DNA of 13,472 nucleotides from Candidatus Omnitrophota bacterium. GTDB taxonomy: Bacteria > Omnitrophota > Gorgyraeia > Zapsychrales > Zapsychraceae. The stretch covers positions 1-13,472 of the forward strand of contig JAGQKQ010000029.1 in the NCBI GenBank assembly GCA_020430005.1, in the 5' to 3' direction. The position numbers were made by a program, and so were the translations under genes. Positions 1 through 6,412 of this stretch are shown in pieces. Under the pieces are notes generated by a model that did not search any database, was not told the DNA's origin, and saw only the letters and a program-made list of their open reading frames with translations. Each line of letters begins with the position of its first letter. Position 1 is the first letter of the stretch.

Positions 1-843
1 CGTGTTTTCAACTCCACCACCGATTGTGTTGTGCGAACCGCTATTAATGAGATTTTCCGATCCCCCTAAGACAACGGAATTGGTATTTGTGCTGATGGTA
101 TTATCTGCCCCGGAGCCAATGAAGGCATAATCGGCATTACTTATAGTATTGCTTTCGCCGCCGACGATTGTGGAATACTCAGAAAGAGAATCAATTGTAT
201 TGCCTTGGCCACCGCCGACAACGCTGGCTTCGGCTGCGGCTGAATTGCTTTGGCCGCCGCCGATAGCGGATCCAAAACCGGAAGCGATTGTGTTATAGCC
301 AAAAGCAACGGAATCATTACCAATGTTTGAACTGTGCCATTCTGAATTATCAACACGTCCGGCCCGGAAAGCAGCTTTTTTGGGATACCAAACGAGCCGT
401 GTCCCGGGATCTAAATCGGGAAGGGTAGTGTAGCCGGAGTTTCCTATCGACATTGTGTCTTTAGCTATAATGCCGCCGTCATTATCCAATTTTAATTTTA
501 ATTCCGTTGTGCTGGTTCCAATGGCGAATCGTTTTAAATCGGGGGAGGTTACGGTGTCGGCTAGATGGATGACGTCACCGTTTTGTTCCCAGACTTTTCC
601 GAAAACTACCCATTCTCCATCGGCATCCCAGGATGCGCATTTGTAAAGCAGGTTATTGTTTTCATTAACGTAAAAGCTTCCGATATCGCAGTATGATTCA
701 AGCCGTTCCGCGCTCGGTACAATACGGATGCGGTCATAGGTGTTGATAGGAGCGGGAATGGTTGTTGTAAGAGATAGTGTTTCGGCATGCACGAATCCAC
801 CTGATCCTATTAGTAAACAAATTGTGAGTAATATTCTTTTCAT
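1..843 (-). CDS. Exported beta-roll (YadA-head-like) repeat protein, C-terminus outside window
   Basis: This reading frame is open from an ATG at 843-841 to the window edge, giving 281 codons with no stop. Residues 1-20 (MKRILLTICLLIGSGGFVHA) are a clear Sec signal peptide, so the product is exported. Residues 21-172 form an N-terminal domain with Cys52 and Cys69, a plausible disulfide pair. From about residue 173 there are repeats of roughly 14-16 residues of the type SVAFGxxxxASG and xxGGGxxNTI, as in left-handed beta-roll heads of trimeric adhesins. It is a paralogue of the gene just upstream at 849-3023: the two N-terminal domains share CDIG, NEN, LLY.C, DGEW, PGTR/AGTR and KKAA/KKGA blocks in the same order. 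Only 5 bases separate the two genes and no good Shine-Dalgarno is visible, so it is probably translationally coupled. Its exact role (adhesin, surface layer or fibre) cannot be told from sequence. Confidence 0.8.
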   Translation of the reverse strand, partial: MKRILLTICLLIGSGGFVHAETLSLTTTIPAPINTYDRIRIVPSAERLESYCDIGSFYVNENNNLLYKCASWDADGEWVVFGKVWEQNGDVIHLADTVTSPDLKRFAIGTSTTELKLKLDNDGGIIAKDTMSIGNSGYTTLPDLDPGTRLVWYPKKAAFRAGRVDNSEWHSSNIGNDSVAFGYNTIASGFGSAIGGGQSNSAAAEASVVGGGQGNTIDSLSEYSTIVGGESNTISNADYAFIGSGADNTISTNTNSVVLGGSENLINSGSHNTIGGGVENT

Positions 844-848
844 CGTAT

Positions 849-3023
849 TTATTGTCTATTTATTAAAATTACAATTTGACCCTTGGTTGTTTTGTTTTCA
901 TCAGAGAAAGACTCCAGGGCCTTCCCTATAATAGCGCCGAACGCTTTGTGCTTATCTGTTGACTTCATGGCGTACCCCGGTGTTGATGATGTTGTTAACA
1001 AATCGCCTGGTTGAATATTTCCGTTTTCTAAAGAGACGTTACATAGCACTCGACCGGTCAATGCTACAGGGACCGAATCTTTGTTGATGTCTGTAAATGT
1101 TCCCGGAGCAAGTTCCAGCCGTTGGGATTTTAAGACACCGGCCGGACTTAAAGAAACAACACCAATCGCATGATGGTCATAAGCTGTATGGCTTTTTTTC
1201 AGTTGGTCAGGATTGGTGTGGTCAATGATAAGAACATCACCGGGTGAGACTATTTCGCTGGCTTGAAATTCTTCGGCCAGGTCGTACCCAATGACACCTC
1301 CGGCATCAATTAAAACAGGAGAGCTGGTACCCGCGATTGTGGGGATGTTGGAAATGCTGACGCTGCCGTTATCAACGCGAACATTTCCATTGACGTCCAG
1401 TTTGGCGGATGTCGACGTTGTGCCGATTCCCATGTTGCCGGAATAGACAATAAATTGGTCATTAAGGGCGATATTTACGGCTGATGCGGAATGGCCCCAT
1501 AAAAAGCCATTACCACAAGTTCCAGAGGTGTTCATGTTACGTCCGCCGATATGGGTGTAGGCGCAAGCGGTTGAATTGTTGGCGCCGCCTAGAATTGTTG
1601 AATAATTCCCATTGACGGCATTGCTGTTGCCACCGCCGATAAAGCCGTGAGTTCCTGTGATGGAATTTTGGTAGCCACCTGTGACGGTAGATCGATTTCC
1701 ATCGATGGTGTTTCCTTGTCCGCCGCCGATAAAGGTTTCGTCTCCACGGATTTTATTTGACCAGCCGCCGCCGATAGCAGCGTAGTCGCCGTCATCCGTG
1801 CTGATATTATTTTTTATATCGTTGTCAGATCCACCTCCAATAAAGGAGTAGGTTCCATAGTTATTGTTATAAATTCCTCCGCCAATAACGGAAAAGTCTC
1901 CATCGGAGGTTGTTTCGCTACCGGCAAAGTTAAAGTGGCCCCCCAGGACGCTGATATAGTCGCCATAAACGCCAATCAGAACCTCATAACCTCCACCACC
2001 AACGATAACACTATAATCTCCATCTAAAATATTAAACGACCCGGCTCCAATGCTTGAATAGCGTCCGGTAAGTGTTTGGCGATATCCACCAATAAGGCTA
2101 TAGTCGCCGGTTAATATGCTGAAGTAACCGCTGGACATAACGCTGCCGCCATTAGGGTTTGATCCGCTGGGAGCAACTCCATCGTCCAGGATGCTTGAGG
2201 TGTAGCCTCCCACGGATACAGAATAGTCAGTGTCGACAACGCCGTAAATGCCGCCGGCAGTCATGGAATGATCGCCGCGAATAAGATTTTGTGTGGAGCC
2301 GAGAATAGACGAATAGTCAGCCGAAAGGATTGTGTTCCAGGATCCGCCGGAAATAAGGCTGTAATCACCTGTAATGTAATTGCCCAAACCGCCGCGAACG
2401 GAAGAGGCTGTTCCGGACGCGAAGGCATCTTCACCAAAGCCGACGGAATAATTTCCGATATTGGCATCGTTCCATGATGTGTCGTCAAACGTAACGCCGC
2501 CTGTGGAGGAAGCTCCTCCGGTAATTGTTCCGGCGCGAATGGCGCCTTTTTTGGCGTGCCATATAAAACGTGTGCCCGCGCCACTGGTGGTTAAATCGTA
2601 CCCCGAGCCGAACGTTCCGGCTGCGATAATCCCAGCGTCATTTTGCAGGGTTAATTTAAACTCAATAGGGGTGGTTGTTCCGGTCCCAATCCCAACGGCT
2701 TGAGATTTTGGGTTTGTCATGTCGGTCAGATAAACATCATTGTGATAGTCCTGCCAAACTCCGGGAGAGTAATTAATCCACTCGCCGTCTCCCTCACTAT
2801 CCATGATGCAGTAATATAGGAGATCTCCATCGTTCTCATTGTTATAGAGGGTTCCGATATCGCAGGAAGTGCCGGCAATCTGGGCTCTTGGAACAAGCCG
2901 AAGTGTCTCGTAGGCGCCAAAAGGAGAGGGATAATAACTAGACACGCTCAACGAGGATCCTATTTCAGCGTATACGGGATATGATAAGAATAATACCAGA
3001 ATAAATAAAGCCGCTTTTTTCAT
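849..3023 (-). CDS. Exported beta-roll (YadA-head-like) repeat protein with fibre-type C-terminal domain
   Basis: The product is 724 residues. I choose the ATG at 3023-3021 because AAGGAG (3028-3033) lies 4 bases before it and a signal peptide (MKKAALFILVLFLSYPVYA) starts there; the frame is open 17 codons further upstream to an ATG at 3074. After cleavage comes a YYPSPFGAYETLRLVP motif (residues 30-45), then Cys54 and Cys72, a likely disulfide. Residues about 188-510 hold at least 16 degenerate repeats near the consensus xGDYSxIxGGxxNxI, typical of a left-handed beta-roll. A GNMGIGTTSTSAKLDVNG segment (about 529-546), common in bacterial fibre-like proteins, leads into a C-terminal domain (about 583-724) with PGDVL, GDLLTTSSTPGYAM and GQIVILI. 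The protein is surely exported; whether it is an adhesin, a sheath or a fibre is unknown. It is the first gene after a minus-strand promoter near 3094-3122 and is followed after 5 bases by its paralogue. Confidence 0.85.
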   Translation of the reverse strand: MKKAALFILVLFLSYPVYAEIGSSLSVSSYYPSPFGAYETLRLVPRAQIAGTSCDIGTLYNNENDGDLLYYCIMDSEGDGEWINYSPGVWQDYHNDVYLTDMTNPKSQAVGIGTGTTTPIEFKLTLQNDAGIIAAGTFGSGYDLTTSGAGTRFIWHAKKGAIRAGTITGGASSTGGVTFDDTSWNDANIGNYSVGFGEDAFASGTASSVRGGLGNYITGDYSLISGGSWNTILSADYSSILGSTQNLIRGDHSMTAGGIYGVVDTDYSVSVGGYTSSILDDGVAPSGSNPNGGSVMSSGYFSILTGDYSLIGGYRQTLTGRYSSIGAGSFNILDGDYSVIVGGGGYEVLIGVYGDYISVLGGHFNFAGSETTSDGDFSVIGGGIYNNNYGTYSFIGGGSDNDIKNNISTDDGDYAAIGGGWSNKIRGDETFIGGGQGNTIDGNRSTVTGGYQNSITGTHGFIGGGNSNAVNGNYSTILGGANNSTACAYTHIGGRNMNTSGTCGNGFLWGHSASAVNIALNDQFIVYSGNMGIGTTSTSAKLDVNGNVRVDNGSVSISNIPTIAGTSSPVLIDAGGVIGYDLAEEFQASEIVSPGDVLIIDHTNPDQLKKSHTAYDHHAIGVVSLSPAGVLKSQRLELAPGTFTDINKDSVPVALTGRVLCNVSLENGNIQPGDLLTTSSTPGYAMKSTDKHKAFGAIIGKALESFSDENKTTKGQIVILINRQ

Positions 3024-3036
3024 CAGGCTCCTTGGT

Positions 3037-3057
3037 TTTAGAGAATTTCTCTCTAAA
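3037..3057 (-). promoter_or_regulatory. Perfect 8-bp hairpin in 5' UTR of the exported-protein gene
   Basis: The arms TTTAGAGA (3037-3044) and TCTCTAAA (3050-3057) are exact inverted repeats with a 5-base loop. On the minus-strand transcript the hairpin sits 3 bases before the AAGGAG ribosome binding site (3028-3033). It could protect the 5' end of the mRNA or tune ribosome access; the role is inference. Confidence 0.5.
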
Positions 3058-3093
3058 GATGTAAATGATCCCATAAATCAGCTTCTTAGATCA

Positions 3094-3122
3094 AGTATAT
3101 AACTTGTATATAAGAGGGGCAA
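3094..3122 (-). promoter_or_regulatory. Sigma70-type promoter for the minus-strand exported proteins
   Basis: On the minus strand TTGCCC (3122-3117) and TATACT (3099-3094) are separated by exactly 17 bases. The -10 matches 5 of 6 and the -35 matches 4 of 6 consensus bases. The predicted start is near 3087, giving a leader of about 64 bases with the hairpin at 3037-3057. A palindrome CAAGT-N5-ACTTG (3092-3106) overlaps the -10 and could be an operator. Confidence 0.55.
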
Positions 3123-3141
3123 TGTTTACTTTGTTTTTTAG

Positions 3142-3153
3142 GAAAGCGTTTTC
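3142..3153. promoter_or_regulatory. Possible LacI-family operator between divergent promoters
   Basis: GAAAGCGTTTTC has near dyad symmetry around a central CG, with 5 of 6 base pairs symmetric, as is typical of LacI/GalR-family operators. It lies between the -35 boxes of the two divergent promoters (3117-3122 and 3180-3185). No regulator gene is in the window, and a 12-base match can arise by chance. Confidence 0.25.
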
Positions 3154-3179
3154 TTTTAGGTTTGGTGGCCGAAAATACA

Positions 3180-3208
3180 TTGACAAATATTTAATAAGGT
3201 GTTATATT
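3180..3208 (+). promoter_or_regulatory. Sigma70 promoter of the pyr operon
   Basis: TTGACA (3180-3185), a perfect -35, is followed after 17 bases by TATATT (3203-3208), a 5 of 6 match to the -10. Transcription should start near 3215, just before the PyrR-binding element at 3221-3253, which fits a leader-controlled pyr operon. Confidence 0.8.
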
Positions 3209-3220
3209 TTGAAAAATATC

Positions 3221-3253
3221 AACCTTTAAACCAGTCCTGTGAGGCTGGGAAGG
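3221..3253 (+). promoter_or_regulatory. PyrR-binding RNA loop (anti-antiterminator)
   Basis: The segment matches the conserved PyrR-binding loop of Bacillus pyr leaders, UUUAAnnnAGUCCnGnGAGGCU, at every fixed position. The lower stem is CCTT (3223-3226) with AAGG (3250-3253). The upper stem is CCAG (3231-3234) with CTGG (3245-3248), then CC/GG around a TGTGA loop (3238-3242). In the family, PyrR with UMP or UTP stabilises this hairpin, blocks the antiterminator and lets the downstream terminator form. A candidate antiterminator pairing is GAGGCT (3241-3246) with AGC and CTC in 3286-3293, which would disrupt the terminator's 5' arm. The 3' arm also contains the Shine-Dalgarno of the leader ORF at 3261. 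Confidence 0.85.
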
Positions 3254-3260
3254 AATAAAA

Positions 3261-3347
3261 ATGTTAAAAAAAGTGCAGACAATTAAGCGACTCGTCTTTA
3301 ATCAGGGCGGGTCTTTTTTTGTGGAAAATTTACAGAAATTATCTTAA
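3261..3347 (+). CDS. Possible 28-residue pyr leader peptide
   Basis: An ATG at 3261 is preceded after 6 bases by AAGGA (3250-3254), a good ribosome binding site, and the frame is open for 28 codons to TAA at 3345-3347. The peptide starts MLKKVQTIKR and has no domain I recognise. The frame runs straight through the intrinsic terminator (3289-3320), so a translating ribosome would melt that hairpin, in the manner of enterobacterial pyrL. Its ribosome binding site forms part of the PyrR-binding hairpin, so PyrR could hide it. The stop lies 13 bases before the pyrR ribosome binding site. What I see is the ORF, the site and the overlap; that it is translated is inference. Confidence 0.45.
   Translation: MLKKVQTIKRLVFNQGGSFFVENLQKLS
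3289..3320 (+). terminator. Intrinsic attenuator terminator of the pyr leader
   Basis: GACTCGTC (3289-3296) pairs with GGCGGGTC (3306-3313) over 8 bp, including two G-U pairs, around a 9-base loop, and is followed by seven T residues (3314-3320). It lies between the PyrR-binding loop and pyrR, where an attenuator belongs. Confidence 0.8.
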
Positions 3348-3368
3348 CTATATATGATTTAAGGAGAT

Positions 3369-3917
3369 ATGGTTGTGCCGGAAAACACAAAAATAATGGA
3401 TAAAGAGGCGATGGGGAGAGCTCTTATGCGTATTGCCCATGAGATCCTGGAAAAGAATAAGGGGTCGCAGGGGTTGTGTTTGGTGGGAATCCGTACACGC
3501 GGGGTCTATTTAGCGGAGCGGATTAATGCCTGTATAAAGTCTATTGAGGGTAAGGAGTTGCCGTTAGGAATTCTGGATATCACATTGTATCGGGATGATT
3601 TAACAATGGTTGATACCCAGCCCATTGTCAAAGAAACATTAATTGATTTTGATCTTTCAGATAAGAAGGTTGTATTGATTGATGATGTCTTGTTTACAGG
3701 ACGGACCGTAAGAGCGGCGCTAAACGCGCTGAATGATTTTGGCCGGCCGGCGGGGATTCAGTTGGCGGTGTTGATTGATCGCGGTCACCGGGAACTTCCA
3801 ATCCGTGCGGATTTTGTGGGAAAGAATTTACCGACGTCGCTGGATCAAAATGTTAAAGTTGTGTTGAAAGATGTCGACGATAAAGAGGATGAAGTGTATA
3901 TCAAGAACAGGGCATAA
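3369..3917 (+). CDS. pyrR: Bifunctional pyr operon regulator / uracil phosphoribosyltransferase PyrR
   Basis: The product (182 residues) is the RNA-binding attenuation protein of pyr operons; many family members also convert uracil and PRPP to UMP. The 13-residue PRPP-binding motif VVLIDDVLFTGRT is at residues 101-113. The family blocks RALMRIAHEILEKN, GIRTRG and DITLYRDDL precede it, and LIDRGHRELPIRADFVGKN follows. The length equals that of the Bacillus protein. The matching RNA target sits in its own leader (3221-3253), so self-regulation by UMP/UTP is likely. AAGGAG (3361-3366) is only 2 bases from the ATG at 3369 but 8 bases from an in-frame GTG at 3375, so the GTG may be the true start (180 residues). 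pyrB begins 2 bases after the stop. Confidence 0.95.
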   Translation: MVVPENTKIMDKEAMGRALMRIAHEILEKNKGSQGLCLVGIRTRGVYLAERINACIKSIEGKELPLGILDITLYRDDLTMVDTQPIVKETLIDFDLSDKKVVLIDDVLFTGRTVRAALNALNDFGRPAGIQLAVLIDRGHRELPIRADFVGKNLPTSLDQNVKVVLKDVDDKEDEVYIKNRA

Positions 3918-3919
3918 CT

Positions 3920-4843
3920 ATGAGCGTGTGGACAAAAAAACATTTGCTGGATTTAAAGGACTTAAGCCGTGAAGAAATTGAAATGGTTCTCGATACGGCA
4001 AAGTCTTTCAAAGAAGTTTCGGCGAGAAATGTGAAAAAAGTTCCGGCCTTGCGTGGCAAGACAATTGTTTCGCTCTTCTTCGAGAACTCGACGCGCACGA
4101 GAGCTTCTTTTGAATTAGCAGCGAAACGTTTGAGCGCGGACACCATTAATTTAACGGCCTCGGCGAGTTCTTTATCCAAGGGGGAAACAATCGTCGATAC
4201 AGCACGTAATATTGAGGCGATGAATGTGGATTTAATTATTGTCCGTCACGGTAGTTCCGGTGTTCCGGATATCCTTGCAAAACATTTAAACGCGTCGATT
4301 GTAAATGCCGGAGATGGTTGCCGCGCTCATCCTACGCAGGCTTTGTTGGATATGTATACCATTCGGGAACGTCTTGGAAAAATTGCAGGTTTAAAGGTGG
4401 CTATTGTTGGGGATATTCTGCACTCGCGTGTCGCCCGATCGAACATATGGGGGTTAACAAAATTAGGCGCGGAGGTAACAGTGTGTGGCCCGTCGACACT
4501 TATGCCGATTGGGATTGAAAAAATGGGTGTGAAGGTTAGTTATGATATTGACGAGGTAATTAAAGATTGTGATGTCCTTATGTTGCTGCGCCTTCAGCTG
4601 GAACGTCAGCATGAAAAATTTCTCCCATCCCTGCGCGAATACGCCAAAGAGTTTGGTGTAAATGCGAAGCGTTTGGCAAAAGCCAAAAAGAATATATTGA
4701 TTATGCATCCGGGGCCGACCAACCGAGGGGTTGAGTTGTCTGCTGAAGTTGCCGATGGAGAACATTCGGTTATTTTGGAGCAGGTGACTAATGGAATTGC
4801 GGTACGTATGGCGGTTCTTTATTTGCTCCTCAGGAGCAAATAG
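3920..4843 (+). CDS. pyrB: Aspartate carbamoyltransferase catalytic subunit
   Basis: This enzyme joins carbamoyl phosphate and aspartate, the first committed step of pyrimidine synthesis, in the cytosol. Its 307 residues are the normal length of the catalytic chain. The carbamoyl-phosphate loop FFENSTRTRASFE lies at about residues 53-65. The mobile SLSKGET loop with Lys87 is at 84-90, HPTQALLD at 137-144, the aspartate-site LRLQLERQ at 223-230, and HPGPTNRG at 263-270. No regulatory chain gene (pyrI) is adjacent, so it may act as a simple trimer or in complex with the dihydroorotase encoded next. A possible ribosome binding site AGGG (3909-3912) lies inside the end of pyrR, 7 bases before the start, which suggests coupled translation. 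The last codons form a strong hairpin (4820-4842). Confidence 0.97.
   Translation: MSVWTKKHLLDLKDLSREEIEMVLDTAKSFKEVSARNVKKVPALRGKTIVSLFFENSTRTRASFELAAKRLSADTINLTASASSLSKGETIVDTARNIEAMNVDLIIVRHGSSGVPDILAKHLNASIVNAGDGCRAHPTQALLDMYTIRERLGKIAGLKVAIVGDILHSRVARSNIWGLTKLGAEVTVCGPSTLMPIGIEKMGVKVSYDIDEVIKDCDVLMLLRLQLERQHEKFLPSLREYAKEFGVNAKRLAKAKKNILIMHPGPTNRGVELSAEVADGEHSVILEQVTNGIAVRMAVLYLLLRSK
4820..4842 (+). other. Strong inverted repeat at the pyrB stop codon
   Basis: TATTTGCTCCT (4820-4830) and AGGAGCAAATA (4832-4842) are exact reverse complements around one base, so the mRNA can form a stem of about 10 bp with a 3-base loop. It includes the last pyrB codons and two bases of the stop. No T-run follows, so it is not a standard terminator; RNA processing or 3'-end protection is possible. 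Confidence 0.6.
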
Positions 4844-4958
4844 CTTTAAGATGTAAGATTTAGGGTATAAGATGAACTAAAGAAGTAAGGGGTGAGGTGT
4901 AAGAGGTGTTCCAGTGTCCGAAGGACGCAATTGCTTACGTCTTACATCTAAAATCATG
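4844..4958 (+). repeat. Heptad inverted-repeat spacer element A (pyrB-pyrC)
   Basis: The left part is built of 7-base units related to TAAGATG (units begin at 4847, 4854, 4861, 4868). The right part (about 4931-4951) holds reverse-complement units such as CGTCTTA and CATCTAA in the same 7-base spacing. AGATGTAAGA (4849-4858) is exactly complementary to 4940-4949. The centre has a small hairpin, GTGTCC-GAA-GGACGC (4914-4928). The pyrC ribosome binding site GAGG (4964-4967) follows directly. No terminator T-run is seen. Confidence 0.7.
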
Positions 4959-4972
4959 GAACTGAGGTAAGT

Positions 4973-6256
4973 ATGTCGCTTTTAATTAAAAATGCCATTA
5001 TCGTTAACGCGGATAAGATGGAAAAAAAGCCGCAGGATATTCTTCTGGATAAGGGGAAGATTGTTAAGATCGCACCGTCAATATCGGAAAAAGCAGCCAA
5101 GGTTATCGACGCCAAAAATAAACTTGTCATGCCGGGGTTAATCGATATGCATGTGCATTTTCGTGTGCCTGGTCAGGAATATAAAGAAGATCTTGAAACA
5201 GGTTCTATGTCTGCGGCCAAAGGCGGTTTTACAACGGTAATGTGTATGCCGAATACGCGGCCGGTTATTGACAATGAATCTATCGTTGACTCGGTGATTA
5301 GAGAGGCTGAGCAGATCGGTTTGGTGAATGTGATTCCTATCGGGGCAATCACCCGAGGACAAAAAGATGAAGAGTTGGTTGATATTTTTGAAATGAAAAA
5401 GGCGGGATGTTTAGCTTTGTCCGACGATGGAAAGTCTGTTGTCAATAGTCATCTTATGCGCCGCGCAATGGAATATGCCAAAATGGCGGACATTCTTTTA
5501 ATTCAGCATTGTGAAGATCCGTTGCTAAGTAATGGTGGTGTTATGAATGAAGGCGAAACATCAACATTGTTGGGATTAAAAGGTGATCCGGGAATTTCCG
5601 AAAGTGTCATTGTGTCTCGGGATATTGAATTGGCGAATTATTTAAAAACAAAGGTCCATTTTGCGCATATGAGTTTGAAGAGGTCTGTCGAACTTATCCG
5701 TGTAGCTAAGGCGCAGGGTATTCCTGTGACGGCCGAGGCGTGCCCGCATCATTTTACTTTAACAGATGAGGCGCTGAAAGAATTTGATACCTTTGCGAAA
5801 GTTAATCCACCTTTACGTACACCGGAAGATATTGAGGCCATTAGGGAAGGTTTAAAAGATGGTACGATAGATTGTATTGTGACCGATCATGCGCCGCATT
5901 CGCAGGAAGATAAAGAAGTGGATATCGATCATGCGCCTTTTGGGATGATCGGTTTGGAAACATCGGTCGGTTTAACGGTTACTGAATTGGTTAAGAAGGA
6001 TGTTATCTCCTGGACAAAGATGGTGGATTTGATGTCGACAGCTCAGGCGCGTATCATTGGTCTGAAAAATAAGGGTGTGATTAAAGAAGGGTATGATGCG
6101 GATATAACAATTATAGATCCTGATAAAGAATGGGAATTTAAAAAAGAGGATATTGTTTCCAAATCGAAAAACTCTCCATTTATCGGGCAAAAACTGACGG
6201 GTCAGGTATCCTGGACGATTTATCAAGGGAAAGTATCGTATTCCGCCGAAAAATAG
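4973..6256 (+). CDS. pyrC: Dihydroorotase, class I
   Basis: The enzyme cyclises carbamoyl aspartate to dihydroorotate. It is an amidohydrolase-superfamily TIM barrel of 427 residues, the usual length for class I. Metal ligands are visible: His60 and His62 in DMHVHFR, an aspartate in the SDDG motif (150-153), His179 in QHCED, His232 in AHMS, and the catalytic Asp305 in TDHAPH. Substrate-contact motifs CMPNTRP (91-97) and KVNPPLR (276-282) are present. Having aspartate rather than a carboxylated lysine as bridging ligand fits the Aquifex-like class I type, members of which can complex with PyrB. The start is set by GAGG 5 bases upstream. A terminator (6258-6279) follows almost immediately, closing the pyrR-pyrB-pyrC unit. 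Confidence 0.96.
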   Translation: MSLLIKNAIIVNADKMEKKPQDILLDKGKIVKIAPSISEKAAKVIDAKNKLVMPGLIDMHVHFRVPGQEYKEDLETGSMSAAKGGFTTVMCMPNTRPVIDNESIVDSVIREAEQIGLVNVIPIGAITRGQKDEELVDIFEMKKAGCLALSDDGKSVVNSHLMRRAMEYAKMADILLIQHCEDPLLSNGGVMNEGETSTLLGLKGDPGISESVIVSRDIELANYLKTKVHFAHMSLKRSVELIRVAKAQGIPVTAEACPHHFTLTDEALKEFDTFAKVNPPLRTPEDIEAIREGLKDGTIDCIVTDHAPHSQEDKEVDIDHAPFGMIGLETSVGLTVTELVKKDVISWTKMVDLMSTAQARIIGLKNKGVIKEGYDADITIIDPDKEWEFKKEDIVSKSKNSPFIGQKLTGQVSWTIYQGKVSYSAEK

Positions 6257-6257
6257 C

Positions 6258-6279
6258 CCCCAATATCTTGGGGTTTTTT
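6258..6279 (+). terminator. Intrinsic terminator after pyrC
   Basis: CCCCAA (6258-6263), loop TATC, TTGGGG (6268-6273), then six T residues (6274-6279). It begins two bases after the pyrC stop and should end the first pyr transcript, so the genes downstream probably need their own promoter. Confidence 0.9.
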
Positions 6280-6298
6280 CCACAATAAATGCACAATA

Positions 6299-6307
6299 TG
6301 TGGATAA
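6299..6307 (-). other. Consensus DnaA-box-like sequence
   Basis: TGTGGATAA is the exact reverse complement of the DnaA box TTATCCACA. A second, inverted copy with one mismatch, TTTTCCACA, lies at 6276-6284 and overlaps the terminator T-run. The surrounding spacer is AT-rich. Two boxes are too few to call an origin; a DnaA-regulated promoter or chance are both possible. Confidence 0.3.
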
Positions 6308-6412
6308 CTTGGACGTGGAGTAATTTACCCATAAAAATAGATATATAGAGCAAAAAGTGGTTTGTTCCATCCATAAATTATAGATTTTTAGAAGTTTAAA
6401 AAAAGGACGATA
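6308..6412 (+). promoter_or_regulatory. AT-rich spacer with weak promoter candidate upstream of the LOG-like gene
   Basis: After the pyrC terminator a new promoter is expected here. The best pair I see is TTGGAC (6309-6314) and TAAAAA (6332-6337) with a 17-base spacer, matching 3 of 6 and 4 of 6 consensus bases, which is weak. Unlike most longer spacers downstream of pyrB, this one shows no 7-base periodic repeats. AGGA near 6402-6407 serves the next gene. Confidence 0.25.

Noticed and set aside
1589..1795. Short minus-strand ORFs inside the beta-roll gene
   Set aside because: They are out-of-frame readings of the repeated coding sequence and have no independent start signal.
849..3074. Start of the exported protein at the ATG at 3074
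   Set aside because: The 17 extra residues would precede the signal peptide, and the ATG at 3023 has AAGGAG at good spacing.
4844..4972. CRISPR array
   Set aside because: The repeated units are only 7 bases, degenerate and without unique spacers of constant length, and the two halves are inverted relative to each other.
6258..6412. Replication origin
   Set aside because: Only one exact and one near DnaA box are present, with no dnaA, dnaN or other origin-linked gene and no clear box array.
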